In this document: positions 12,701 through 22,594 of the stretch, one piece after another | Layout of the letters: every line of letters starts with the position of its first letter | How positions within the stretch are numbered: position 1 is the stretch's first letter | Origin: Ficedula albicollis | Lineage: Eukaryota > Chordata > Aves > Passeriformes > Muscicapidae | Length of the DNA stretch: 64,000 nt | NCBI RefSeq assembly: GCF_000247815.1 | Contig: NC_021673.1 | Location: 36,409,194-36,473,193, forward strand | Direction: 5' to 3' | Position numbers and translations under genes: made by a program | The notes under the pieces: model-generated | The model's input: only the letters and a program-made list of their open reading frames with translations | Told to the model about the DNA's origin: nothing | The model's database searches: none

Positions 12701-15700
12701 TAATAATAAGTTATCTTCCTGATTTATTGCTGTGTACACATGGAAAGCCCTATTAACATTAATCCTATTTGGTGTTTTTACAGAAATCTCCAATCCTGAT
12801 GAACGACTAGAAGCAATACATGAAGTGTTGATGTTGCTCCCTGCTGCTCACTACGAGACACTTAGATACCTAATGATTCATCTCAAAAAGTGAGTTAATT
12901 GACACGCAGGGTAATTCTTGAAGAGCTTAACAATTTTCTGCTTTGAAAGAGAACTATTACAGAAAGTCCTAATAAAGCTTCCATTAGGGCACTGCCACTA
13001 AACCAATAATGCTGCAGATAAGCAGGCCAGCTGTTTGTATAAGTACATATAAGCTGTGCACTTACATAGCATAGATCCTTTGGCTGGCATATTATTGCAA
13101 ACCTTTTAAGAGTTAATTGACATTTGTCACGCTTCTCTGAGGCAGATAATATCTGAAAAATACTGAATGGTGAGATGTGCTGCTGTGAGGCAGCACTTGA
13201 ACATGCTTTGCTTCTGCCTCCCCTTACCTCCTGTTTTGTCGTCTTGAACAATAACCCTAAAAGGAAAGAGCTGTCTCTTATGAGTTGTTTGCTCACATCA
13301 CAGTAAGCCAAGAATCAAGCAGGGCCTATTTTTACATGACTAGTAAATAATATAGGTCCCAGTTTTATCTCTCTTGGTTTTAAACATGTTCTGCCTCATT
13401 TCTTTCCAAAGCTTCTTTAGGCATACATAAGACATCCATGAGGGGCTTCATAAAGCTTCATAAGGCATACAAAATTTTCAAAGTGCCTAAATTTAATTTT
13501 TTAAGGTGCTTAGGAGCGTACTTACAAGTTTCCCAAGTTTTTAGCTAGGTACCTAGAAACATTAAGGGCTGCTCCAGAGAGAGTCCATCACTTACACTCA
13601 TTTCAAGCAAAACTGTTTTTCAAACCATGCCAACTCTACTTCGCTGTTTGGGTATTTACATGCCTCAAGAGGTTTCCTTTGTAAGTTTTTAAAAACTGAA
13701 GTTGAGTACAGACTGGTGCTGTCATCTCAAAGCAGGCCTTCGTTTATGGCTGTATTGCCTGAGTTATTCCTTGTCTCTGGTCAAACATTTCTACTAGGAA
13801 ACAACAGAAAAAGGCATAAGGGAAGAATAAAGCTACTGACCTTCCATTCAGAAAATCATTGATCTTTTCTTAGTTGCACTATTTGCAGTCATAACACAGT
13901 CATAAATGGGAAGTGCTTCCTGGGTATCATCTGCACTATTCTGCACTTTTAATGCCAACCTAAAAATACCTCTATTCACATAAAGCTGCATCAGAGAACT
14001 TTTGCAAAGTGCATTTCATTCTCTATCAGGTTCTCATTATGCAGAGACTTTGCCTCATTTTGAATCAGCTCAGGTCATTACAATTGAGTGATTTTTTCCA
14101 CTTGATGGCACATTACCTGGGCATGCAGGAGCTTCTTTGGACTCTGCAGAAATGAGATGTGCAAATACCCACCCTTGTCAGTACATATGCATGGACAACT
14201 GATGATGACTAACATTTCCTTTTAAGAAGGCCTCTGGAGGCTGTAAAAAAGTGACCTGCACACAGAATCAGTACCTTTATGTCCTGGCAGCAAATTTTTA
14301 ATATACATGTATGGACTTGACTTCCTGCTTCTCATGAACTGCAGTCCAGGCTTTGGTTCAGCTGTTGAGCTGAACTACTGATAAGGCAAAAAGAGTCAGA
14401 AGTGCTGATTAGGCTTTCTCTCTCAAATATCTGCATTTGTAATGCAATGTCATGCAATGGGTTTCCTCTTCATTCCCAAATTGTAGCTTTTGGTGTCTGT
14501 GTGGAAATCAAGCACACATCAGTTCCTATGGAGAATCTGTTGGAGGGTCTTACTGCAGGGTCACAGCCTCTACACCACTGCTGTCTCAATTGAAAAGAAA
14601 CTCCAGAGCTTTTGTTAAAAGCACAGGAAAATCCAACAGAGGACAACATCAACAACAAAAATTAGTTTGACAGTCAATTAGTTACCTTTCTGATAACTTT
14701 TTGCCCAAAATTGAAGGAAATGCAATAGCACGAGCAGTCCCCCCTTTGGTGAAATACATACAATTCCATCCACACTGACATTGCAGTCAAGCTCTGAATC
14801 TTCTCTGTGTTCACTCCAGCCATGCAGCAAGGACCACACTCCTGAACAGAGGTGCTGGTAAGATCTGTGTAGATTTTCACAGCTGTTGAGTGCAGCAAGG
14901 ACCACAGTCCTGAACAGAGGTGCTAGTAAGATCTGTGTAGATTTTCACAGCTGTTGAACATCTGTGCTGCATGCATTCACAGAGGGAAGGCAGAGTGTCA
15001 GACACACACTTGCACAGAGGTGGCTTCAGCTTTGCAACCTTGGTTTGTCTTTGCTCCCTGCAAAGCACAGCTGATATATGTGCTAGAAGATGAGGATATG
15101 AGATGGCAAGAGCACTCTCAGGACTGAAGTCAACATGCCCTTCAAATAGGACAGCAATGATCTGATCCAGTTACCTGGAGAGAAACCTTGAGAACACCTG
15201 GCATTTTCCAGCAGGCCTGACTGATTTTCCAGTCAGGGTTGACTTCTCTGCAGCTTGGCCAATCCTTGGTGGCCATTTTCTGCTCCAGACTCAAGCAGTC
15301 CATCTATTGTTGTATTTACATTATGTGATCTATTTCAGCAAGCAGCCCAGCTCTTCCCTCAAGTGCCTCTGTTCTCTGTCAAGGATAGATGGCATTTATT
15401 GCAGCCTGATTTAAGCAAGCCACCTCTCCAGGCAGGTGCAGGATTCAGCCTACTCCCAAAGTAGTTGGAATCACTCAGCTCCTGGTTGGCCTGAGGCAAT
15501 CAGCAAGGCACAACATCCATGTGAAGGATGGTGGGTTCCTGCAGGCTGGAATCATGTCTGGGAGCATCAGTAGTCTTAGGAAAGTTTGTGCCTGTGTTTG
15601 TGGAGCACACCCACCCCCCCTATGTGATACACACCAAGCACAACCTGCAGAGAACTGCAGTTACTGTAGTGTACAGGACAGTTCCATACATCATCATTTC

Positions 15701-16201
15701 AATCATGATTATGCTTTTTAAAAAGGAATTGCCACTAATTCTTACACCCTAGCAGACAGTCACATGGAAAAGTCACTGAAGAGGCCATGAGAGGTGTTTA
15801 AAGGCACTAAGAGTCACAGTCCCACTGTAGCTCCATTGTACTGGTTGTGGAAACAGTTATTATATGGAGATAAAGTAAAAATTGTTACTGAAGAAAGTCT
15901 ATGTATCAGTGCTTGGTGTGAAGCAAGACTACAGACAAAGATGTAGATATTCTTTTTTTTTGGGAAGTAAGCAACTAATTACTTTCTTTCTTCTTTTTTT
16001 TTTTTCTTTTTTTTTTTTTTCTCTTTTAGGGTTACCTTGCATGAAAAGGAGAATTTTATGAATGCTGAAAACCTGGGAATAGTGTTTGGGCCTACTTTAA
16101 TGAGACCTCCAGAGGACAGTACCCTTGCTACACTGAATGACATGCGGTACCAGAAGTTAATTGTGCAGATTTTAATAGAAAATGAAGATGTTCTCTTCTA
16201 G
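688..16201 (+). CDS. CHN2: beta-chimaerin, C-terminal part (split gene, six exons; 5' end outside window)
   Basis: Joined exons 688-772, 3126-3299, 5077-5154, 11804-11941, 12784-12889 and 16030-16201 give 753 nt: 250 residues and a TAG stop. Every junction is GT-AG and keeps frame. Residues 1-46 are the C1 zinc finger without its first histidine. They carry the paired cysteines C10/C13 and C27/C30, then H35, C38 and C46, plus the lipid-pocket residues P7, G19 and Q23. Residues ~60-250 are the Rho-GAP domain with arginine finger R95 (in GLYRVSGF), K135/R139 (in LKLYFRDLP) and N208 (in [12 protein letters not shown]). Known role of the family: diacylglycerol-recruited GTPase-activating protein for Rac, acting at membranes downstream of receptors. 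The choice of CHN2 over CHN1 rests on recalled paralogue differences such as [41 protein letters not shown] and PPEDSTL. Human beta2-chimaerin is about 468 residues, so a little under half lies upstream. No frameshift or in-frame stop is seen. Confidence 0.97.
773..3125 (+). other. CHN2 intron, 2,353 bp
   Basis: Bounded by donor gtagca and acceptor ttgcag. It holds AT-rich unique-looking sequence, with a more GC-rich patch around 2520-2700. No recognisable repeat, RNA gene or second coding exon was seen. Small open frames here have no family resemblance. Confidence 0.9.
3126..3299 (+). CDS. CHN2: CHN2 coding exon (end of C1 domain and linker into Rho-GAP)
   Basis: This 174-nt exon has acceptor ...ctgcttgcag and donor gtttgt. 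Its first two bases complete the Asp codon of the C1 motif [10 protein letters not shown]. The exon supplies the remaining zinc ligands (C30, H35, C38, C46), the linker [13 protein letters not shown] and the first Rho-GAP helices ([16 protein letters not shown]). The last base begins the Gly codon completed in the next exon. The serine in VVDSC is, from memory, Ile or Met in mammalian chimaerins. Confidence 0.97.
3300..5076 (+). other. CHN2 intron, 1,777 bp
   Basis: Bounded by donor gtttgt and acceptor tttcag. The sequence is AT-rich with an A-run near 4910. I see nothing in it beyond the splice signals. Confidence 0.9.
5077..5154 (+). CDS. CHN2: CHN2 coding exon carrying the Rho-GAP arginine finger
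   Basis: This 78-nt exon lies between acceptor ...ttgtttcag and donor gtacac. It encodes [12 protein letters not shown] and [13 protein letters not shown]. The Arg in GLYRVSG (codon aga at 5100-5102) is the catalytic arginine finger that Rho-GAP domains insert into the GTPase active site. The exon is too short for a simple ORF scan and is identified by family sequence and splice phase (1 in, 1 out). Confidence 0.96.
8211..8290. repeat. decamer minisatellite (gcaggataca) x8
   Basis: Eight perfect head-to-tail copies of the 10-base unit gcaggataca, except that the last ends in g. It lies in a CHN2 intron. Because 10 is not a multiple of 3, all three frames stay open across it, which produces spurious ORFs on both strands. 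Such pure arrays are commonly length-polymorphic (VNTR). Confidence 0.97.
8293..8404. repeat. 56-bp tandem duplication next to the decamer array
   Basis: Two adjacent copies (8293-8348 and 8349-8404) begin atgggagctgacttgg and end ctcatgtgcagctga. They differ at only a few positions. The duplication starts three bases after the decamer array, so the two repeats form one compound locus. Confidence 0.95.
8431..8625. repeat. 42-bp motif in three spaced copies
   Basis: The motif begins ccaaagaattacag and ends ccatctccggaagagaac. It occurs at 8431-8472, ~8478-8526 (with a 9-base insertion caagcacag) and 8584-8625. Copies one and two are nearly adjacent, and copy three lies about 57 bases further on. 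The 3' halves of the copies are identical, suggesting recent duplication or gene conversion. Confidence 0.9.
9880..10420. other. possible conserved non-coding element in a CHN2 intron
   Basis: This is repeat-free AT-rich sequence with clustered homeodomain-type and related motifs (atcaattaaat, attaaattaaatg, agtcttaatgag, agattaatgcc) and no coding potential. The texture resembles vertebrate intronic enhancers. This is an impression from composition only, because no alignment is available. Confidence 0.25.
11804..11941 (+). CDS. CHN2: CHN2 coding exon (Rho-GAP core)
   Basis: This 138-nt exon follows the acceptor ...ccttttctag and ends before a consensus donor gtaagt. It encodes [18 protein letters not shown] and then the conserved core [11 protein letters not shown], followed by [14 protein letters not shown]. 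The Lys and Arg of the core are conserved Rho-GAP residues that contact the GTPase and position the catalytic machinery. GDK replaces the GEK I recall in mammals, a conservative change. Confidence 0.97.
11942..12783 (+). other. CHN2 intron, 842 bp
   Basis: Short intron between consensus donor gtaagt and acceptor tttacag. It contains a run of about 19 T near 12595-12613 and nothing else recognised. Confidence 0.92.
12784..12889 (+). CDS. CHN2: CHN2 coding exon (Rho-GAP helical region)
   Basis: This 106-nt exon has acceptor ...gtttttacag and donor gtgagt. It encodes [18 protein letters not shown] and then [17 protein letters not shown], the helices of the Rho-GAP fold that precede the conserved Asn segment. 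It receives one base and passes on two bases of split Lys codons. The adjoining introns are short on the left (842 bp) and 3,140 bp on the right. Confidence 0.96.
14823..14957. repeat. 68-bp tandem duplication
   Basis: Copies at 14823-14890 and 14891-14957 run from tgcagcaaggaccaca to ttttcacagctgttga. They differ at about three or four positions. It lies in the last CHN2 intron. Confidence 0.95.
15982..16029 (+). promoter_or_regulatory. long polypyrimidine tract and 3' splice site of the CHN2 terminal exon
   Basis: About 46 uninterrupted pyrimidines, mostly T, precede the acceptor tag at 16027-16029. Typical tracts are 10-20 nt. The exon after it carries the conserved end of the Rho-GAP domain, so the site must be used. 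The length makes it a strong U2AF/PTB-type binding tract. Confidence 0.75.
16030..16201 (+). CDS. CHN2: CHN2 terminal coding exon with stop codon
   Basis: After a 46-nt pyrimidine tract and ...ctcttttag, the exon encodes [18 protein letters not shown], then [19 protein letters not shown], then [19 protein letters not shown] and TAG (16199-16201). The segment [12 protein letters not shown] holds the conserved Asn of Rho-GAP domains. The C-terminus ENEDVLF-stop matches the known vertebrate end of beta-chimaerin, so the open reading frame is complete at its 3' end. Confidence 0.97.
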
Positions 16202-17241
16202 TCAGAGAGGCATATCTTCAAAGCCATTTGTTTTAAAATAATTAGTCTGAAGGAAAAACATTTCTTTAATTTTTTTTAAACAGAAAGGAAGAGTTCCTTG
16301 ACTGCACTTCAATTTCTGCAAAGTTGCAGATGGATGCCAAAATGTTTAGGGAAAGCCTATGTCTCATAGACATATGCCTCTTTTTAGAAGGGAAAAAGAA
16401 GGTCAGAAAAAATCCTCTTACCTTGTATCTTCTGCCTTGCCTCAGATGTATATTTGTTTTGAGAAGTTTCAAACAATTTTATTGTTAACTTATTAAGAAA
16501 CACAAAACGTATTTTAATATGGCTAGAGAAGCAAAAAGGTACTTAATCAGTGTTACTTGTATACACCTATACATTTCCTTCTTCATGAGACATAATTATA
16601 TATGTCAATTGTGAAACAGAACCTATATTATAAAGATATTTTTACTTTACCTAGCTGAAAGAATGGCATTTTATTTTAGCAAACTATAAATCAATGCGGT
16701 GCATTGATTATTTTCACGTAATTCTTTCTTGCATTTTTGCTATGATATATTCAAAACAATTGCCACTAATGCAGTATTATCCTGGCATACCTCTTCCATT
16801 GCAAGTGTTTTAAAGGAGAATACCTTTCTTGTGCATATTTCAGCTTTCCTTAGGTTTCTTTGCATTTAGGCACTAGCATCCTAGGATTGTACACTTCTAG
16901 CCATTTGCTATTTCCCAAAACATACAGTATTTTCTCTCTTTTCTCTTTCTCCCTCCCATGTAAAATATGGTCTTGAGAAGTTTTTAAAAGTCCTGGTGAT
17001 AGTATCATTTTCATATGCCAGATTTTTCTTGGATTACAGTAATATATAAATTACGTGATGCTGGGACACTGGATATTTTCTGGCCTTGTTGAAAGTCAGC
17101 ACTTTTTTGGGTGAATGATGAAGGATTTGGTTTTTCTGTAAAAATTGAGTTATGTTTTGTCATGTTTCTCTATTTATAAATGTACAGTAAATCTGCTGAA
17201 ATTGTAGGTATTTATCTTGAATGTGTTTCCTGATGGTTTGT

Positions 17242-17272
17242 TAAAAAAAAAAAAAGAAAAAAAGAAAGAAAG
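17242..17272. repeat. A-rich simple repeat in the CHN2 3' UTR
   Basis: A run of A followed by gaaa-type units. It is too short to be informative and could be an internal priming site in oligo-dT cDNA data. Confidence 0.8.
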
Positions 17273-17639
17273 AATGTGTAGGACATATGGGAGCTGGTAA
17301 ATTTAATTATTACCAAATTTTAATATTTTTCTCCCCTCACAAACATTGACCTACAGAGTTCATAGTCTAACTGCAGCTTATTCCTAAGGTTAAAACTGTT
17401 TCTCAGCATGACATGTTTGCAAGCATAGAAAATCAACATACTTTACTACCAAACTCAATTTTCAGTACAAAAAAAATTCTAATACTCCGTCATCATGATC
17501 ATTTGTATCATATGCTTGGTAACTCAGTGATGCAGTTTCCTGAATTATTTCAGGGAGCACATGTTTCTATTCAAATTGAAAAATATATGTAACTATGATA
17601 ATGAAGAGAGGTAGAGAGTATGACTGTAAATTTGTCGTC

Positions 17640-17740
17640 TTCTAGAGAAATAACTAAGGGCTAGATAGATTAACCCAGATTGCAGAGCAAGTGCTAAATA
17701 GTCTGAGTTCCCAACACTTCTATCTTCCATAGATCCTCCT
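17640..17740 (+). repeat. possible ancient MIR-like SINE relic in the CHN2 3' UTR
   Basis: The string agggctagatagattaaccc, then agattgcagagcaagtgcta and gtctgagttcccaacact, resembles the MIR 3' half (gaaactgaggc...aacttgccc...ggtcacacagc...aacccaggtc) in order and spacing, but it is heavily diverged. Recognised by eye only. Confidence 0.3.
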
Positions 17741-17874
17741 GCCTTGTACAGGACTATTTGTTGTAGGTTATGTACTACTTAATACTGTCATAAAAATGAT
17801 CTGGAAATGGTTTTATTTTGTGAAGTGAAATATGCTTTGTAATTTATGATAGTGTAAATGGAAGGAAAAATCCC

Positions 17875-17880
17875 ATTAAA
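17875..17880 (+). promoter_or_regulatory. CHN2: candidate poly(A) signal ATTAAA for CHN2
   Basis: ATTAAA is followed within 20-35 bases by a GT-rich stretch (gttttggtgtctgtc), the arrangement of a cleavage site and downstream element. An alternative is AGTAAA at 17186-17191, followed by the GT-rich stretch gaatgtgtttcctgatgg. Which is used cannot be told from sequence. Confidence 0.35.
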
Positions 17881-17900
17881 TGTGTTAAAAGAGTTTTGGT

Positions 17901-20146
17901 GTCTGTCACTGACTGCACAGCAAGCTGCCAAACAAAAATCAATCGCTAATTACCATTCTGACACTGCTGGAAACTTTCCGGCTCAAAAATGTAGAACAAT
18001 TTTACTGCATGTCACAGTTTCAGATTGGCACTTGGTTGCCCATACTACCACAGCCAAGCACATGCACACATTTATCTTCACAGACCACCTTGAGCCACAC
18101 TATGCAAAACTTCACGCAAGCAATGAATTCCAACATCAATCTAATCAGTATCTGAGAATCAATGCCATCAGAGTATTTATCCACTTTCCTGAACACAGAC
18201 ATTTGACTAACAATGATTTTCTTTACTTTTTTCTGGTCAGTTCCATTATGAGTTGGTTTTTTTGTTTGTTTTTTTTAAGGTAGTACACAGGTAGCTTTTA
18301 CTAGTCTTATCATCTGGAATCTCCAACACATGTCCCATCTTAAGGATTTGATGACAGTACAAGGCAATGTGCCTAAAAGAACCCATGCTTGGTGTCTGGA
18401 GAGAATAAGTTTTTAATGTGTTGAACAGATGAGTATGATATGCATCTTAAAACACAAATATCTATGAAATTGTTCACGTTTCACTTTGCTAACTGATCAG
18501 CTGATGTCCAGCATCCTCAGGGCATACTGAGCATGCAGGTGAAAGGACCCTGTCCCCTCCACACCTCGTTGGTGCCACCTTGTGCTGTGCCTGCTTCATC
18601 TCTGGTGCCAGACTGGCTGTGGCCATCACTGCTGCACCTGGGGTTGAGCTGCATGGCTGAGGTCATACTATTTCAGATTCACCATCTGAGGAAGTAAAAA
18701 GGCAGCAGACTTCCCTCTGCAAAACTGACTGCTGAGACAGTAGAAGAATCATGTTTACCTTTAGCAGAAACCTATAATCCAGTACCCAGGGAAAAAAATG
18801 GGTCTGACTGGATTAAACAAATCCTTCCCTTTGCTTCAAAGCATTCAGCAAGAGCATGATGACTTATCACACATGAGGCACTAGCAGTGAGTAGTGAGAG
18901 TGCTTTGAAAGATGCTCCAGGAGGCTGTGTGTGAGCCCATGCAGCTTCCCTGCTAGGTCATTTCCTCTCGAGTGGAACCCAGTTCTGCACCTCTGGGAGC
19001 AGGTGAGACACTGGTGTCTGACTGCAGTGGATCCTGCCTGCAGCCAGGTGTTCAGCAGAAACCTTGTTCCCCTCCAGCTATTGGAGAAGCAGCAAGTCCC
19101 CTCCTGCAGTCACCCACTCCAAATTGCCATAATCTGCCATACAACTACCCCCATGTTCTGGGTGCCACTCTGTACGCCCTCACAGCAACTGGGGTGAGAC
19201 AACTTGCCTTCCATAAACCAGAAGTGTCTTAGCCACAATCACAAATATCACAAATATAATCACAAATCACAAATTTTACATCCAAGTTATGTTAGTGGTT
19301 TGTAAGGTTGTAGCTTTCCAGAGTGCCATGGAACAGTTGAAATCTCTCCTTTATACTCATCTTTGTGAGACTCATTGCTGTCAGGTTTAAGTGTTTGGAA
19401 CCCACCAAGGAACTGAGCAAAGGAATTGTTTTTTGACACCGCCTCGCTGGACAGCATGCTCTGTCTCTGTCAAAGCACACACATTATGAGAGCACCCTGG
19501 ACAGGGAACTGTCAAAGGGTTTCCTCAAATGAGACAGCAATTCTGGGCTCCTCCACCCAGACACCAGTTGTTGAGAAATTTGCCTCTCTCCTGCTGTCAA
19601 ATATTCTATTGGAATTCGACAATTTATGTAGAAGTTACTGAGAAAGAGTTTGGCGGGGGGGTGGGGGGGGAGAAAGAGAAACAAAGTGCATAGTAGGGAA
19701 AACTTTTTTTTGACATGAAGTTACAAAGTACAAAGAAGACCGAGCTTTGTTCTCAACTCTGCTCTGCAAGCTGAGGTCAGTTTAAGCTTCAAAACAGGTC
19801 TAACAGAGCACAAAGCTGGGTGAATTGGAACCACATTCATTGTATTTCTAAAGAAGAGGTAAGACTACACTTTTCACCACATATAACATTCTCAAAACTT
19901 ACACAACATTTGAGTCTTATTGACAGAGTGCTGCAGGGGCACTTAGCCTGAGACTCTGGGAAGGAATGAATCAGGTTTGGGGTTTCTTCTGAAACAGGGT
20001 TTTTGACAGACCTGGGCTGTGTATTACTGGGAAATATAGTACACGGGAGGGAGAAGGGATTGCAGGTGTGGTATTGGGCTAAATTCTGGGCTTAGACCTT
20101 GGAGAAGTGCTGGGAATACCTGGAGTAATAAATAGCTTGACTGAAT
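17901..20146. other. intergenic DNA downstream of CHN2
   Basis: No gene recognised. It contains a T-rich run near 18256-18278, a GC-richer patch at ~18480-19200, and a G-run pair G7-T-G8 at 19655-19670. A 141-codon open frame at 17858-18283 overlaps the putative UTR end and has no recognisable domain. Confidence 0.7.
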
Positions 20147-20235
20147 TACAGAATCATAGAATAGTTTGGGTTGGAAGGGACCTTTAAAGGCTATCTAGTC
20201 CAACTCCTCTGCAACCTTCCTGCAGGAGCCTGTCT
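20147..20235 (-). mobile_element. CR1 LINE 3'-end fragment, antisense
   Basis: The + strand reads cagaatcatagaatagtttg, ggttggaagggacctttaaa and tctagtccaactcctctgca. This is the reverse complement of the avian CR1 3' end, which finishes with ...attctatgattctg. Severely 5'-truncated, as is usual for CR1. Non-autonomous. Confidence 0.9.
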
Positions 20236-22497
20236 GACCATCTTCTTATCTCTTTTATTGACAAGTACAGAGTGAAGTTCTGCAGAAGAGAGGGAAAATA
20301 TTGCAGTACAAATAAACCCCCTACCCATAACCTGGGACTGAAAGCACAAAAACTCTTTGAGGAGGGAGGTAGTTCACAAACACTTAGGCAAGAAGAATGC
20401 CATCTAACTGGATCTTCAAAGCAGAATTACATTGCTATCCCTACAGCTATCTAAAGGGAATGAAGAGACTATAGGGCTAATAGAGATAAGGGTGAGAGCA
20501 TCAATGTGCTTTATGTTCTTTAGCTGTAGAGATTACTTCCTTGATTAAAGATAATGGTTAAGATGCAGAAATCTGAACCTTAGGGAACTAAGATTATTGC
20601 TGAATGCTCCAGGGCCTGCAGATTCAGGGCATCAGTGGATCTTATATGGGGGCCATCCTTTAGATTGTCTTTCTCCAAAGGTGTGGTGTTCTGAATATAA
20701 CTATGCTGATGCTACTGGTAGTGCCAGGACTGGGCGTTCACAGCCTGAAGGACATGGGTTATTGCAGGATGCTTTAAGGACTGCAGTTAGGAAGAAAGCT
20801 TGTGTCAGATGGAGCAAGTGCTTTGTTAGCTACAGTAGGAATGAACAGCTGCTTATAAGTAGAGAAACTGTCAGGGTTCAGTTTGCAGCAGATTTGGAGG
20901 TGGCACAAACCAAGGTTGCCACTGGAAGCTGCTTTCATTGCAGGGCTTGACAAGGTGCCAGTCTAAATATTCTCTCTTTTTTTGAAAGTATGAGACATTT
21001 GTTACCACTAAAAGGAATGTTAGAATGAGGAGTAGGGTTAGCTGTAAGATTTGGAGCTGCACATCTTGAAGAGCATAAATTACTGCCAGCCATATTTGAA
21101 GATACCTTAATTTCTGTTCTACTGTAGGGCACATATGATCAATGTGCATAAAAACCATAATCATTACCACATGCTGCTGCCCAAGAACTTCAGGAGACTG
21201 GGCTCCATAGGTATCCATAACATCTATAGGTAACAGTTTGGATTAGGTTAGTAATCCAAATACTGAGGAACCAGTATTGTCACTGCAAACTACACAGCCC
21301 TCAGTATTAGGAATAGGGATTATGTCAATAAGGGGCTGTTGTTCATGGTTGGGTTTTTTTTGTTTCAGACATGAGTGTCACAGTTACAATTAAAGTAGGA
21401 ATTAGGGACAGACCTTGGAAATCTAAAGCCTTAAAGACTGAGTGGTTCCCAAAGTTGTGAAAACTGCAGCATGTTGGCATCACTAATGATCAGCTCCATC
21501 TTTCCATACGATGTGTGGATTCTATGGTTAAAAATAGGGATACTGGATGAACAGATGACTTTGTAAGGCCTTCAGAGCTAGGAAGGGCACTGGTGTCAAC
21601 AGTCACCATATATAACCATATTTTTCTGATCTGCTGAAGCAATATGACCTTAGTTTTATCTTCAGATACTATAAGGGTGAAAGAGAAGACAAATTTTAAG
21701 AGTTTGGGATTCAAATAATCAGACTGAGTTTGCTGCTGGACATACAAATGTTAGAATAGGGCTGGTGTCGGAGGCTGGCTGGGAAACAAAAATTTGAGGA
21801 GCTGTGTTTATGGACTGTTTATGGAAGTTTTGGGCCTTCCTTGTAGTTATGGGTGTTTTAGGTAAAGTTTCAGGATCTGCTGAGTTCTGAGACAGATTTA
21901 TTCATGCAGCTGAACTTCCCATTGAGAATGAGCACTAGCACAAAGCTAACACCTTGCATTCCTCTACAGCACTAGTACCCTTCACAGAGCTACCTTAGGG
22001 CCCATGTAAATAAGCATATAGTCTGCCCTAGTGTTGGAGGTAAGATCAGAAAACTTAAGACTACAACCGTGTCAGTCAATAAAATGGAGTCAAGGCAATC
22101 ATGCCCTATTCATATTACATTGTACTTAAATGAGGTCCTCTCAAGGGCCTACAGTGTCACCTGTGGCCTTTGAGACTAATTTTTTTCTAGAGGCACGGAT
22201 TCAAAAATTATGTAAGGGCCCTTTATAAAAGGGTTGGAGTCCTCCCTGTGGTTATTATGGTAAAAGCTAAGATTGGAGATGCTGCTAGCACATGGAAATC
22301 TAAATCTACGAGAAGCTAAGCTACTGGCTAAGTTACTGCTGGCTTCTTCTGAATTGGCAGCTTGACACAGTTGTTTGTGTGGTATTTTCCTATACACAGA
22401 GGTCCACTAGTTTACATAAACATAACATTTAGGCTCTGAGACTTAGGAGTTCCAAGAACTTTTTTTTAATGCTGAATGTGCCAGCAGGTATCATTGC

Positions 22498-22501
<4 letters not shown>
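20236..22501. other. intergenic DNA, no gene recognised
   Basis: Unique-looking sequence. Open frames up to 117 codons (for example 20597-20950) show no domain or splice context. The texture between ~20250 and 22400 contains many taggg/gttaggg-like strings, but no family was recognised. Confidence 0.65.
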
Positions 22502-22533
<32 letters not shown>

Positions 22534-22540
22534 GGGGGGG

Positions 22541-22593
<53 letters not shown>
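22502..22593. repeat. homopolymer block T31-G10-T51
   Basis: Thirty-one T, ten G and fifty-one T in direct succession, flanked by ordinary sequence. It encodes a meaningless Lys/Pro-rich frame on the minus strand. The abrupt pure runs suggest a consensus or base-calling problem rather than a biological microsatellite. Confidence 0.95.

Positions 22594-22594
<1 letters not shown>

Larger units (their letters stand above)
12890..16029 (+). other. CHN2 last intron, 3,140 bp
   Basis: Bounded by donor gtgagt and acceptor ttttag. It holds AT-rich unique sequence, the 68-bp tandem duplication at 14823-14957 and the long pyrimidine tract before the terminal exon. No RNA gene or extra exon was recognised. 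Confidence 0.9.
16202..17900 (+). other. CHN2: CHN2 3' untranslated region (extent uncertain)
   Basis: AT-rich sequence follows the TAG stop directly with no splice signal required. It contains several ATTTA-like elements (for example around 17170-17180) and an A-rich run at ~17242-17272. I saw no canonical AATAAA. Two variant poly(A) signals are possible, AGTAAA at 17186 and ATTAAA at 17875. The right boundary given here follows the second and is a guess. Confidence 0.55.
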
